Counted from the stretch's first letter, positions 23,746 to 36,858 are shown. The stretch is DNA of 64,000 bases from Nilaparvata lugens (GCF_014356525.2 NC_052505.1:16748135-16812134); one strand, 5' to 3'. The notes: generated by a model from the sequence alone, not told the origin. Program-made: numbers and translations.

Positions 23746-25383
23746 AAATGAATAACCCATTAGGCGTGTACATTCCTATGAACCAGAATTCAATCGTGGA
23801 ATTTCCTACGAAGAACTGCTACCTGAAATGAACTTGTATATGTTACAGTTATCAGTCCAGTAATATAACTGTCACTGTTATTCGTATGGAGCAGATGAGT
23901 AGACTCTCGTGCAATGAAAATAATTCTTACACAAAGTAACTCAAGGTGACATATTTTACAAAAAATACATAATTTCCTAAATAAATGTGCTGTTACCTTA
24001 ACGACCAGCAGCAGTATATATTTTGAGAAATATACCAGGTGTCAGGAAAATCAATACAAAGCCTAAAATATTGGAATAGTCTCAATAATTCAAAACTAGA
24101 AATCATAATGTTCATTATTCATGAAAGTTTCCTACAGTGAGAATACAGTTTCCTACCTAATTAAACTTGTGAAAATGAGAGAAAGACTCATTTTCATCTA
24201 CGTTACCATGACTGTTTCAGACAGTCCATCAGTTATCAGCCTGCCCATTTCATAGAAAATTAATCCTTATATACTCTGGAATTATGGAATATAATAATAT
24301 TCTGTATGGAATATAATAATGCAAGTATAAGCTTCTTATTGTAAGTAGGAATCTAGAAGTAGGAAATAATTTTCTAAATCGAACTTTGGTATGACTTTGG
24401 TATTCAAATATTAAATTCCACGGGTTTTCGAAAAGGTTCTATATCTGCATGGGAAGTATCAGTCATAAACGTTAAAAAATAGATGGGATGTCTTTAAAAT
24501 ACCCATCCCAACAGTCTCTCTCACTTCCACTCATATATGCAGAAAAGTAACAGAAAAATATGATCGATACAGGAACAATAGCAGTAGCAGATTCTTCAAG
24601 CCACAAGTAACCGTAACAGATACATGCTGAGCACAGGTTGCAGTTCTTCGTAGGAAAGTCCACAATTGAAATTTGATTCGTAGGGAACGCCACGCTCAAT
24701 AGGTTTGTAGGAAAAAGTCACCGTAGTGGGTGTCACGTAGCCGCAGTAGGTACATTCCAGAACGAAACATGGTACTTCCCAGAACATGTACAACCTCGCC
24801 ACTCAATGCTGATGTGGCCAACCAGCAAAACAGGGCCTCTCCTCACCATGTACATATCATTAGCACTAGTGCGCTAATTCTGGGAGTGCAAGATTTGGAA
24901 TTACCTGTGGTGTTTAACAATAATTAGTTTGGATTTAACCAGGACCTCCTTTATAATATTTATACTGATAGAACCCTTCTATATAGAATCAAATAATATT
25001 CTATCATGCTGGCCTAGATTTTAGTTAACTAGATTAAGTACAAGATTTGAAATTACCAATGATGTCCAGCAAATAGTTTATATTAGACCCTTTCATGTTG
25101 ATTGGAATAATTATACTATCATACTGGCCCATATATTAGTTAACTAGATCTCTGAATAGGATAGCTAGAATGTTCTATATTGATAGAACAACAATCTACG
25201 AACGATTTTTTTGTATATGGCCTATACTATTGATCCAATCATAATTATATATGTTTTATCGAATGAAATTATTAGTACTCTTTTTGTGACGACCAATTAT
25301 TTTTTCAATCGAAAATAATAATTCTTTTGAACATTTCATGTTGAGATGAATACGGTACTTGAAAACGGTCTTGTCATCAAATT
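23746..25383. other. Non-coding stretch, nothing recognised
   Basis: AT-rich with short frames (24472-24802 minus, 24730-24927 plus) lacking motifs. The phrases CCTTCTATATAGAAT/CCTTTCATGTTGATTGG and ACTGGCC recur loosely at 24960-25150, perhaps an old duplication. Confidence 0.4.
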
Positions 25384-25935
25384 AGATAGAAAAGATAGAT
25401 AGATAGATAAATGACTTTTATTTACACTTTACAATAAAAGTGATGTGGGCGAAATTGAGGCAATAGAAGCCCCCTCTTCCATTTAACCCACGATGATGAG
25501 TAACATAGAAATAACAATATACATTACAATTTGAAATTAAATGATAATTAAAAATTATAAGGAAACTACTAAATCAATTTGCTACAAATTGAATAAATTA
25601 AGAGGAAAAAAAGAGAAAACTAAAAGCAAGAAATCTTAATAGTGAATAAATCTCACTCACACAAAACATTCACACACACACACACCCACACAATCACACT
25701 TACACTCACACCTCTGAAGAACATAGAGTAAAACCGCCTAGTTAAGCCCTCCCCCCCTGATCCACGCCACGACAGCCGCACTGAACCGGCGTTGACTGTC
25801 AAGCAGCCTAATATGAGCTGGCAGTGAATTCCATAATCTAATCGCACTAACATGGAATGACTTATTATATAGCTCAGTTCTGTGAATTGGAACCCTTCTG
25901 TGATAGAAGGGTGATACTATGTGAAAACAAATCAA
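25384..25935 (-). pseudogene. 5'-truncated LINE: ORF C-terminus plus 3' UTR
   Basis: On the minus strand it starts in frame with FHIVSPFYHRRVPIHRTELYN, then SFHVSAIRLWNSLPAHIR, a C-terminal tail typical of jockey-like and related non-LTR ORF2 proteins. It stops near 25738. The 3' UTR includes a CA/GT run (25672-25686) and GGGCTTCTATTGCCTCAATT, and ends GTAAATAAAAGTCATTTATC with a (TATC)n tail. The words ATCAAATTAGA (about 25377) and ATCAAATAGA (about 25929) may be the target duplication. Confidence 0.75.
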
Positions 25936-27599
25936 ATAGACCTCCAGAAATGAATAAGAATTATTTCTATTTATTCATTCTCAATTCGTTCAAATATTTC
26001 AGGATTGTCAGTAATCAACTTTTCATGTAATTGAGGGGGGCCGTTGATCCATCAAATTTAGACTCAAACTTGATGATGAGCCAAGCAGTCGTTGGGATTC
26101 TTGAGTACCTAACAATAATATTTTTGCAAAAAAAATACATCCATTTGCAATATTTCTCTCACAAAAATATTAAAGTAATGATCAGGGGAAGTGTTTTATG
26201 TTAAAATGCTTTGAAGACACGTTAAAATGTTTTTTATTTAATTCCAATGTATTCATTCCACATCTTATAACCAAGATGAGGGGAAGTGTTCTAGGTTAAA
26301 CTGTATAGTTGACTTGTTGATCTTTATTTCATTTTATTCTTGTATTGTATGTTTTTCTACTTCTTTGACATCCCATGAACAATTATTTTAAATTGTATTG
26401 ATGACATGTTAATCTGTATTGATATCAAACGGATGATAAATACAGCAACACGTTTGACGAATCCATTGCTGAGAGACAAGTCAACTGAATATGGATTTAT
26501 AGCGTTGTAAGTGAGTCAAGATGTTATTTTTTGTGGATGGCTGTCAGAGGAGAGAGAAGTCGGGTGTTGCAGTCCACTGCTGTTGAGGGGAGAAAAGAAT
26601 GATCTTGTATCCTCAGGCAAACACGATCGATTCTGAATAATGGTGGATGCTTGAGTGTGTTGCCGTACAGTACGACGCTTGTTTGTGCATTCTTTTTGTC
26701 CGCTTTATCTTGAATAAACAAATAGAACAACTCAAGCTGCCGCCGGGAATAAACAGAGCCTTCACTCAAATCGCTCCTATTTTTATCTTTGAGAATTGAA
26801 GATTTACAAGTTGTAGAAAATGCTAAGCGAGCACTGTTGACGGAATTCACGTCGCTTCAATTCGCCTCTCAAGAGCTACTCATCCTTTTATACTTATCGA
26901 ATGGCTCTCAACAGCCTAGTGAGAGCACTTATTTTAATCTTGTGATGTTCGAATGAATTGAGTACAAGTGATGAGAGACATCTTGTGATGGATCTTTAAG
27001 ATATTCGATGAGTAATTTTTAGTATCCATTAAGAATGGAGAAATCTTGATCTTGGAAACTTACACTTTATCGGCATCAGTGATCAATTCTAGGTGAAATT
27101 TTCTGATCAATTGCAACGGTACACATAAAAGCTACCTAAACTCCTAACTATTTCACAGTTCAACCATAAATAATCAAGATGTATTTAATCTATATTGCTA
27201 TTTTCTGCTTCAACTTAAATCTTAACCCATAACATTTCAACACATTCAGTCTACTACCTGTTCGAGATTGCCGAATCTCAACCATCTACCATAATTATTT
27301 TTCTATAACTGCGTTTTCAAGAATAATGAGCAGGATTGACAATAATTTGGATCTGAAGATGTAAGATATGAACCATCTGAGATGGATGAATAAAATGGAT
27401 GAAAGAATTCATTCCCTCCAGCAAAACATTCACAAACAAGTGAATAATAGCATGGAAATTGACTGATCACCGAAATTGTTTGATCATCGTATTCGATTTT
27501 TCTAATGTGCTCCAGGAAACTATAGTATTGATTTAGAGTATTATGGTTGAACAATCGCTTCATGGTGGTTCGGAACTCACCTAAAACTGAAGGATCATT
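25936..27599. other. Non-coding stretch, nothing recognised
   Basis: Short minus frames at 26524-26850 and 27303-27602 have no known motif. GATGAGGGGAAGTGTT.TA.GTTAAA appears twice (about 26179 and 26276), suggesting a small old duplication. Confidence 0.4.
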
Positions 27600-27720
27600 C
27601 ATCTCTTATTATCATCCAACTCTTATTATCATTCATCTCTTATTATCATCCAACTCTTATTATCATTCATCTCTTATTATCATCGAACTCTTATTATCAT
27701 TCATCTCTTATTATCATTAC
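27600..27720. repeat. 24-bp minisatellite, five units
   Basis: Alternating CATCTCTTATTATCAT and CCAACTCTTATTATCATT half-units, 24 bp each in a 48-bp higher-order pattern. A LINE fragment starts exactly where it ends. Confidence 0.9.
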
Positions 27721-28870
27721 CACTCGATCAAAATATACTCACACTCAATGTTCTTAAAACCGAATATTTGCCAATATATTTTATGAAAAATAGTATGCCA
27801 GTTCAAGAATGTCTCAAGCTTCACTCATGTAATGACCACCTGTCACTTACCTGTAATGGTGAGACGCTTTAACAGGTGGAAAAATACAAATATCTTGGAG
27901 TATTCATAGATTGCAGGCTTTGTTGGACTCCTCATATGGAATACCTCAAATGTCGCATTCGTAGACTAATATATGCCTTTCGACAGTTGAGGGAGGTTCT
28001 TTCAGTCAATCAATTGAGAAGGACATACTTCGCCTATGTTCAATCAATTATAAATTATGGAATCCTGGGGTGGAGCGTCCTCGTTCACTTTGAGAGCTGT
28101 CGGAATTGCACAGCGAGCAATCATAAAATCTTGCTTGAAACAGGATAGTCGCTATCCGACAGAACTGGCCTATCAAGAATTTCAGGTCCTTGATGTGCGA
28201 CAGCTATACATAAAATCACTTTTAATTTTCATCCGAAGTAATAAAAATGCAATATTTAATCCTCTTATCCATCCCTATCAAACACGAAATATGAATATAT
28301 TTGGAATTCTACAACCCAGATTAGTTAGCAATTGCAATAGATTTAATAGTCATTACATATGTCACATTCTTTATAGAAATATACCCGCCTACATAAAGCG
28401 AATAGAACCCCTTAGCCTCAACATATACAAACGATTTTCAAATATGTGGTTATTTGAAACCGGCAGGGATGTCGCTGATCAGCTCATCTACTCCTCTTAC
28501 CGATTTTGATACTATGTATATATTTTTCTTGTATTCATCATCAATATAATATTGCTCATAATTTATCATTGTTTAAGTTCTAAATTTTATTTTGTGTGCC
28601 ATGTTAAAGCTATATACCATAATAGTTATATTGTACTACTTCAATTCAAAACATAACTTATATACTTTCTCCACTAAATTTAATCAACTTTTGTTTTTCA
28701 AGTTATATTGTAAATATTTATAATTTTCTTTTTAGTATAAAGTTGTTTTTCATTAGAACTCTTTCCCCACACACAGACTTGTCTATGTAGGGAAAATTCA
28801 CAAGTATTTATATTATTTATACATGTGTACTGTATTTGTAATGATTTCTGTGAATAAACTCAATTTGAAT
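27721..28870 (+). pseudogene. LINE reverse transcriptase C-terminal fragment with 3' UTR
   Basis: The coding remnant starts near 27722 with LDQNILTLNVLKTEYLPI, the region just after the catalytic DD motif. It has an in-frame TAA at 27870-27872, continues QVEKYKYLGVFID and CWTPHMEYL, and has a one-base frameshift near 28072. It then reads GASSFTLRAVGIAQRAIIKS, LDVRQLYIKSLLIFI and MWLFETGRD to the stop at 28507-28509. The 3' UTR ends around GTGAATAAACTCAATTTGAATA at 28850-28872. The C-terminus matches the minus-strand copy at 22414-22880. It lacks the endonuclease and most of the reverse transcriptase, so it is dead. Confidence 0.85.
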
Positions 28871-28880
28871 AACTTATGAA

Positions 28881-31800
28881 TAAATTATGAATCACTAGGA
28901 TGAAATAAAAAATTTTATTGAAATATCATAATAGTAAATTGGAATATGATAATAGAAACAAAAACATTTCTAAAGTTTCCTGTTGAAAGTGCTCGAATGC
29001 TGGAGTTTTCTATCAATCCAACTCTGTGTATTGTTCATAAATGAGTAGACCACATTCTTACATTCTTCCTTTAGTTCTCAATGAATGTGTGGACACCAGT
29101 CTCATTTGAATGGGAGATTTTGTTTACATGCTCCCAGTGATCATAATCTCTGCAGAGGCATTTAGAAATATCTCCATATTCTGATGGCGATTGTTACATC
29201 GTCAGTAAATCATGCATTGTCTAGACTAGACATTCATGGCGCCATTGTCTCTCATAGCTCATTGTGTGCGCAAATGCTTCCTGCAACCAGAACTCTGCAA
29301 CCAGTCAGCAGTTACTGCCTACCAATTCAAAGGAGCCAACATGTTTCCATACCCTGCAGCTCTCTGAATAATCCTTCGTTCGGCTCATGAATAATATTAT
29401 CTCAATAATATCAAAAGAATCAAGATATTTATATAGTATAGATATCTAACGAATTGAAAATAATGACTACGCTGCAAAGTTTATTGAATATTCAGAGTTG
29501 TATATATAAGCTGTAATTCCACACAAAAATACGTACAAGAGACCTCATGATTATTATGATATTGCATGAGCTGTAATCTTATTGTAGAGACTAAAATCGA
29601 CATGAATGACTTGGGATGTCCAAGTAGCCATCTCGGTTCAAACAGAGTTGAATCAGCTGTTCATTCAGACCCGGAATTAAACACTTACTAATCACTGTAA
29701 CTATACCCACATGTGATCGTGATTGGAGATTAATGATGCCCTTAGTTGAACAGAAGCCAATAACACTAACCGGACATTGAGATTATATTAATTATGTCCT
29801 AGGCAAAAATATCGTTATATGCTCAGTTATGACCAATCGATCTTAGCTCAAGTTTGATTGATATGACGCGGAATGTTGCAAAACATAACGATGATACCAA
29901 TTTGATCAAGCACATTTTTTCCTTTGATAAACATGTCAATTGCATTGACAACAGTGATTGCACTTGTGAATTTATATCCCTTTCAAAACATCAATGAAGC
30001 TGTGAGTGGAACTGGATTGCAATAATTAAGCTAAGTCAAAATCACTTTTTTGAGTACTGGAATGATTAAGTACAAGAATAAGGGTGAATGGACTAAGTTG
30101 AAGTGAGATAATATGTATCGGAAGTGGAACGAAAAAAAGTTAGAATGAGGCTCATCATGTAAATATCATTTCTATTACTATTAAGATGATAAGCAAATCA
30201 TATAATTATTATAAAATACTGACAAATAGAACAAATAATATAAACTTGAAGAGATCTACCATGCAGAAAATAATATATGAAATTCAATATGTTGTATTTT
30301 GTAACGCTCAGCAACATTGTGATCAAGGGAGTAGCCTGCCTTTGGAAGTTTCGATTTTCTCGTATGAAACTACAAATGAATCTAGGATATGATACAATAT
30401 TTTGCGGTCTTCCAGTTAATGATAGTGCAGTGAAGGGTAAAATTCTCTCCAGAGAAACGTAATGGCCGAGATACCAAGTGATGCTGGAATTCGACGTGCG
30501 ACTGATGATCTTTCACTCTCCTATTCAATATTCCCGTTCGCTGTCTGGCAATCTTTATCTCATCAAGCTGCCAATCTTCCTTTTTTGTTCAGCTTGCGCT
30601 CTATCTATTCGCTGTTGAGTTGGCAAAAAATGGCGCGTGATTTTTAAATTCAACGGCAGATGAGGAAATATTTCTTACTCGCTTGCAACAGTCATTCTCT
30701 GAGACTGGGAAATTGATGAATTCTGTTCTCAGAGTCACACCACAGTATCAGAACTCTGTTGTAAGATGAGAATATTATAAAAACTCTAACGAGAATATAT
30801 ATATATTTGTTCAGTTGGTCGATAAATCTGTAGCGTTTTCCACGTATCATATGTGTACTAGAGAATATGAGCGATTTTTTTTTTATCTGTAGGTTGAAAA
30901 CTCTCTTGAAATCAATGAAAATTGAATGATGGAACATTCATCTGCTATTTAGTTTACTGTCCCCCTTCATTTTCATTTTGAAGTGAAATGCATAAGTTTC
31001 TGAATGAATACTGAATGGATAAGATTGGAATCAAAATTCCGATAAAATCCATGCTAAATTGAAAAGAGCAGATTTGGGTGGAAACCTGTTGTGATTTTTC
31101 TGAAAGTGTCACAGTAAAAAATCAAGTGTATGAATAAACAAATCGATTAATATCCATGTGATAATGCTCTTTTATTCGAATGCTTAGAAAACTTGAATCT
31201 CACTGTGGTTTGGCCTACATTCTTATAAGAAGAACTAAGTTTTAGGCTCTATTTATTCCATAAATTCCAAATCCAAGGAATTGAATTTAAATTCGGAATC
31301 TAACTAGTTTGCTTTAACAGAAGTATAGGTTGAACAACCTGTTTATATAGAAACTAAATAGAATGTTTATAGCCTGTTTATTAGCCTATTCTATGACAGT
31401 AGTAACAGAGTTGAATGAAGGCGCCGGTTATACTACCCGCATCGCATTCATGACGTAAACATTCAGTATGCCTACTTTGAAACTGGTTGAGGTTGTTATA
31501 CTGTAGTTATTGCTGATATTATCCTGAAAAACTTATAAGTTGCAGAGTGAAATCGTATTTTATTGTCAATAACAATTCATATTCAATTGCTGTGACCTTG
31601 AGCAATCAATCATTCTATCAGTCATAACAACGAGCTTGAGATATATTGTTGATAACAATATAATTATCTAGCCTATTATTGGAATTTAGAATTCACTTTC
31701 TGAGTGTATTAAAACATTGAATTAGTTGAATTTGATAAGATTGATGAAAATAATCGAGTAAAAATTCATAATAATTGGAAATTTACGATATAATATAACG

Positions 31801-33138
31801 TTTTTCTGGTGAACTTTATCAGTGTAGCGAGCTGCTGCTCGAGGAAAGAATCAGATGAAACCAGTGGTGGGAAGAGGGATGCAGAGGAAGAATTGAATAA
31901 GTAAGAACGAGCGCAGATTCAAATGTAACCTTGATTTATCCGCTTTGCAACGTATGAACGGTGAAGGCTGCGAGAGAATTCACGCCGCATAGGTTGAGCG
32001 AGATACGGCTCAGGAAAGAATTTCCTATCTTGCATTCATTATTAATGTCCTCATCACCCTTCTCTCTCTCTTTCTCTCTCTCTCAATCTCTGGTAGGCTG
32101 CTTTCTCTGACAGAGAGGCTCACTCAATAGGATCCTGTATCTCTCGAACAGGAAAACCGTATTCCTTTGTTGGAATTTCTGCAGGAATTGTTTTGTGTTA
32201 GCGTTCCAATCGAAAATCGAAATCGGCTGAAAACATGAATTATTCAGAAGATTTTGAAAATAGTATTCTCTAAAATAGTATTTTCAAAACTAGTAATAGA
32301 TTTGATGTTTCGTATTCTGGATAAATGTTATGGGCTATAATTTCAGAAACCTAACAGGCCTTCGAGTATTACGAATCTGCTTGGAATGTGATGACTTATT
32401 TTCAATGGAGTTCTATTTGGAGGCAATCACTTGACTCATTGAAGCTTTCCAACGTGAAATTATCGTGAAAATATAAAATGTTCAGAGAGATTGGAAATCT
32501 CATTACCATTATTGAGAACTGCAAAACACTAGACATAAGTAAAAAGCCAGTAGGCTGGTTTTCACAAGTAGAGTTAGTGGTCGAGTAATTGGCATAAAGG
32601 TTGAATCTAATTGGTTGAAACTATATATTTTTCATATAACTAATTTTCCATAGCTCATATGTAGAGGTTGAATCTTATTGGTTGAATATATATATTTTCC
32701 ATAGCTCTTCGAAACAGGCTACTACGGAAAATAGTTTTCAACTTAGCTATTTGTATGTAATGTTTGTATGTAACTATATAATGTTGAGAAAAGGCCATAG
32801 ATCCTAGATAATAGCGATCTTTTGTATTGTTGAGTCTTCTACGTCTCTGTCATCTGCATAAAATGCTCTTTGATGCTTATATCAAATATCATTCTTGAGA
32901 TTTTACTTTATTTTTTCACATTGTGAATATTTGGAATCGTATTTCATCACTGGATTAAGTTATTTGAGATCAATTACCTCCGAATAATTTGTATCCGATT
33001 AGTCTATTGACTTATCACACAAATTTTCCACCGAGTTACAGAAAACCGAAGTGCTGATGCTGCATATATATAGTCATGAATACGTGAATACTTTAGTTTC
33101 AGAAGCATACAAGTGCGTAGGTCAAGATGTGATAGCTC
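28881..33138. other. Long non-coding stretch, nothing recognised
   Basis: AT-rich with short frames only. The 30462-30647 plus frame (MAEIPSDAGIRRATDD...) starts in a fair Kozak context but matches nothing I know. A modest GC-richer patch lies at about 31825-32160, ending in a CT-rich run at 32061-32085. Confidence 0.4.
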
Positions 33139-33819
33139 ATGAATATTGAATTGGAATTTGGCGAGCGCCTAATGTTCACTTGGCGCAGTGTGGAAAATAA
33201 GTATTTCCCTACTTTTGGAGTGGCAGAGACACTGGTTTTGTGTGCCCTGCTCCGTGAGGGTTCTTTGTTAGGGCAGCATGATGAGGTCATAGAGCTGATG
33301 AGTCCTGTGCTTGTTCAAGAGTCAGACAAGAAGACGAGACACGCCGATGCTTTTCTGACGTTTGCCTTGCAACCACCCTCAGGCATGTCACTTGCTGCCC
33401 TTATTCTTCACCCCTCTCATCGTTCCATCATTCTTTCCCCACCTCTACCCTCTCCCGCCCGCCAACCTCAACTAACCCAGATGGTTGTTGCAGGCAGGCA
33501 GACTCTCAACGTTGTCTTATTAGTCTGCGCGACATTTTGCATAATAGCCCCGGGCCAACCAACAGCACTTGTCAGCCCCCTCCGTCCGCCTACCCTCTTC
33601 TCAGACCAATTAACTTTCTCCTCTAAAATGTATGCCTGCAACATTGCTTGCAAACCAAATATGAAATGCGTATTATCATTTTCTTTCTCCCTTTTCTTCT
33701 CCCACGCAAAATTATTTTTTCCTCCACTCATCTTTATTCATTCATACAATAAGTTCATTATCGAAATAATAGGAAGAGGAGAAACGAGGCAACCTTGTGC
33801 TATTCCTCTCCCAAATTGA
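33139..33819 (+). CDS. Unrecognised 226-codon open frame (doubtful)
   Basis: The longest simple frame outside the recombinase. The first 80 codons are GC-richer than the surroundings (FGERLMFTWRS, FPTFGVAETLVLCALLREG, SPVLVQESDKKTRHADAF). The rest is Pro/Ser- and Phe-rich, low in complexity, and looks like translated CT-rich non-coding sequence. No domain, signal peptide or family is recognised. Antisense frames overlap it. It may contain a real exon fragment in its first third, but coding status is unproven. Confidence 0.2.
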   Translation: MNIELEFGERLMFTWRSVENKYFPTFGVAETLVLCALLREGSLLGQHDEVIELMSPVLVQESDKKTRHADAFLTFALQPPSGMSLAALILHPSHRSIILSPPLPSPARQPQLTQMVVAGRQTLNVVLLVCATFCIIAPGQPTALVSPLRPPTLFSDQLTFSSKMYACNIACKPNMKCVLSFSFSLFFSHAKLFFPPLIFIHSYNKFIIEIIGRGETRQPCAIPLPN

Positions 33820-35290
33820 GATAACACATGGTCCGAAATCACTCCAATTCATTCCTCCAAAACTAATTCTCACTTTCTCCCACGCAAAATAATATCTATC
33901 CTTTCCATTCATCTCTCCAAATGACTTGAATTTTTTGAAAACTCATTAGGCCTACTCACTTACTCTAAATACAGTATAGTTACTTGAATGCCTAGAAATA
34001 CTAGAAGCTGTTTAAACTGTTACTGCTTGCTGAAATCATTTGTAATCGGATGCAATTCTCACCGGAACCGTATGATATCTTAATATGGTTTTCAGTGCGA
34101 AATTACAAAAACGGGGAATAGCTACAAGGAATCTAGGATACTTTTCAAATGATCAACTCACTTATTGAAATCTTTTTAAAACAAACATATTGAACGGTTG
34201 TTATTCTAGGAACAACACTCACTACAAGGAACCTCGAATCCATTTCAATTGATCAACTCATTCAGATAGATCTTTGACGCACATATAGAACGATTGTTAT
34301 TGTAAAAACTACATGTATATGTCTATAATACTGATTTAATCATTTTTGCAAAAGTCTTCTGAATTATGATAGTAACAATGATTATGTGTTATAGTCACTT
34401 CTCGACAAACTCAAGACCTCCTCCAGGAGAATAACTTGTTCATTCTGACAAGAGCCTAGCTTAACCTAAATCTGGATAAAATTTCACGTTCAGATACGCC
34501 ATTAGACGACAAACGATCCCCTTGAATGAGGAATATTTCTACTCTCCCATTAAGCTATTCACTGGCTCGTACACATATCTATCCTTCTCTAAGGACCGAT
34601 CAAAAAAGTTGAACATAAACTCAATAAACTCGTCTTCCCAGTCTCGTTCTCTCTGTGAGTGATTTTATCAATGGACATTGAGAAAATGCAAAGCATTTAC
34701 TAGGAGAGATCATGAGTACGTACTTGAGAAAAAGTAAACTGCTGTTGATGTCGTCCAGTGAATGTGATTCTTTCCTGACTGCTATTGAGTCTCAGAGAAA
34801 AACGATAGCACTGAAGATCAGATAGCAATGTGCAGACCTAGATACTCCTACAATAAGAGTTCTTCTGGAACAGAATCTGATACTGACAGCTGATCAAACC
34901 CCTTTATTGAAACATTTCTCGCTGCTAACGAAGCTATCGCTTATCTGCTTTTGGTAACAGACCATTACAGTGTAATGTCACCAATGGAAGGTATTTACTA
35001 TACTATACCTACTGGGGAGATCAAATGAATTCGGAATGCTACCCTATTAAATGAAATGGAAGCTCTATAATTTTCATGAATGCATAATTTATTCATTTCA
35101 AATATAGTCTTTGAATGGAAATTACTTTTGTTACGGTATTCAGTTATGGATTTTGCATATCTTCAACGTTGCACAATAGTTACGTGCTTCGATTCTCTTG
35201 ATAGCCCATCATTTTTCGAAGTTTATCTAACTATCCCTTCTTGAATAATCCCGGAAAGCGTACCCAATCAGCTATCTCCAGTCCTTAAAA
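33820..35290. other. Non-coding stretch with loose internal duplication
   Basis: GATCAACTCA.T...GAT.TTT..A and GAACG.TTGTTATT occur at about 34150-34205 and 34250-34305, an old roughly 100-bp duplication. Nothing else recognised. Confidence 0.4.
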
Positions 35291-36025
35291 TGCACACAAT
35301 TTTTATCATGTGCTTTGGTTATTATTGAAAAACAAAGATTTTTATTGACTAAGCAAGACCTTACATAGCACTTGATCTATTTGATCAGGATCTGATATAT
35401 CATCCATGTAACCTATAAAGAGTAATGAAATCGACTTGCTCCAGCCTTTGGAACGCACACAATTTTTGAATGAAAAAGACTAAGAAATTGTCAAAAAACC
35501 ACTGATTTATTGATAATTAGAAAGACCGGTTTCGGTTATTACACCATTGTCAATCTCTAAACTAAATAAAAAAAAAAACTAAAAAAAACTAAACTTAATA
35601 AACTAAAACTAAATACAAGAGCAGCAGAATTTATACTGGTAGGCGAGTACTGTTATTGGTCGAGGGCATGAACGCCTGCCATTGGCCTAGCTAGACAGTC
35701 TCCTCCCACTCAACGGTGTGACAAAATGGCGGCTTAAGCAACAGAATCGCCATGATAACAAAATTTACTTTCAGTACAAAATAAGAACCAAGAAAACAAG
35801 TGTGGAAGATAATAAAATAAAAATGTAAAATGGACAATTTTTGACAATTTCTTAGTCTCTTTCATCCAATATGAATAATTACCACAATATCAACTTCTCA
35901 ACTACACACAATTTTTATTATGTGCTTCTGTTATTATTGAAAAACAAAGGAGTTTATTGAATATAAAGCAAGCACTTGATCTAGTTGATCAGGAGTAATT
36001 TCCATGATTATAACCTATAAGGAGT
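35291..36025. repeat. Direct repeat pair (about 130 bp) surrounding a MITE
   Basis: CACACAATTTTTAT.ATGTGC and GTTATTATTGAAAAACAAAG, then CACTTGATCTA.TTGATCAGGA and AACCTATAA.GAGTA, occur at 35291-35420 and again at 35905-36025. The MITE 35471-35910 sits between the two blocks. A third CACACAATTTTT lies at about 35457. Confidence 0.8.
35471..35910 (-). mobile_element. MITE family copy 2 (internal TIR GACTAAGAAATTGTC)
   Basis: AATGAAAAAGACTAAGAAAT and onward TTGTCAAAAAA at the left pairs with TTTTTGACAATTTCTTAGTC at 35855-35874. It is the uninterrupted counterpart of the copy split by LINEs at 15300-17045. The interior contains GGTTTCGGTTATTACACC, poly-A-rich text, GGCATGAACGCCTGCCATTG and AAAATGGCGGCTTAAG. 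A third diverged copy is at 48360-48660. No ORF. Confidence 0.8.
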
Positions 36026-36308
36026 AGTTTACTTACTTTACCACTTACTTTATTTAGTTACTTTAATTAGTTATCCATTACTTTAATTCCTCTATGGGAT
36101 TTTTCGAAATGCTGCTCCCGGTTCTCCCATGGTAGACTAGGAAGAGGAGAAAAATTGTATATCTTGATACTTTACAGTAGTGAAGCTCGATATTAATTCT
36201 CAATACCATACATACAGTTTTCAAAAATTGTAACTGTGAATAGAACTGTACACGATAAATATACTGGAGTAATTATTTATTAAGAGTAAAAAGTTGCATT
36301 TGGTGGAG

Positions 36309-36397
36309 CTAGTTGTTGACGTTGGAGTTTGAAAAATGAAAGTCCTTGTTGAGCTACCATGGAACGTAACTTTTATATATTTTATTCATGAAAAGAG
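36309..36397 (+). repeat. 89-bp direct repeat, left copy
   Basis: CTAGTTGTTGACGTTGGAGT through TATTTTATTCATGAAAAGAG. It recurs at 36859-36947 with a single C/T difference (36386 versus 36936), exactly 550 bp apart. The two copies bracket the inserted block 36398-36858. Confidence 0.92.
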
Positions 36398-36858
36398 ATA
36401 AATGATACTACACATAAGTTAGATCGAATAGCTCGAGAAAATTCCATGAGAATCTTGGAAACTTAGAACTTAGTTCGTTTGTTTTTTTTTTAAGCAACTG
36501 CAGTTATTACTCGACTAAAATGTTATTTCCAATTTTTTTATTTTTTCAAAGTTTTTAAGCTCAAATATAGCAAAATGTATTTATTTCTGTTACTTCAAAC
36601 AGCATCAATATAGAGTTTAGTAGAAATAAGAATAATTGTCTTTTGAAAAGTATTATATAGAATCACTAGTACCTCTTACTTCCTTTGATGACCGGCTCCG
36701 GCCAATCACGCCTGTATCGAATGTATTACTTTATTATATTATCAAGTTTTTTGGAACTATATGCCTTTTGCACAGTTTCAGTTGAAATTTCCATGCTTAA
36801 CTGGATTGAATGATATCAAATCTCGTTCGTTGTAATGTGGTTCATTTCACTAGCTCCA
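36398..36858 (+). repeat. Repeat block shared with 43690-44715
   Basis: Words in order: GATACTACACATAAGTTAGA, CTCGAGAAA.TT.CATGAGAA, CTCAAATATAGCAAAATGT, TAGAATCACTAGTACCTC, GATGACCGGCTCCGGCCAAT, TTGGAACTATATGCCTTTTG and ATTGAATGATATCAAATCTC. The same series occurs downstream of exon A, where extra sequence is inserted in the middle. The 89-bp flanks are absent there, so this is a mobile or duplicated unit. Confidence 0.85.

Noticed and set aside
23338..23760. 140-codon minus-strand frame across the CpG-rich island
   Set aside because: The frame runs from GC-rich DNA into a repeat shared with 21950-22040 and shows no protein family. The open frame is explained by the scarcity of AT-rich stops.
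27600..27720. CRISPR-like array
   Set aside because: Units are contiguous 24-bp minisatellite repeats without unique spacers, in a eukaryotic genome.
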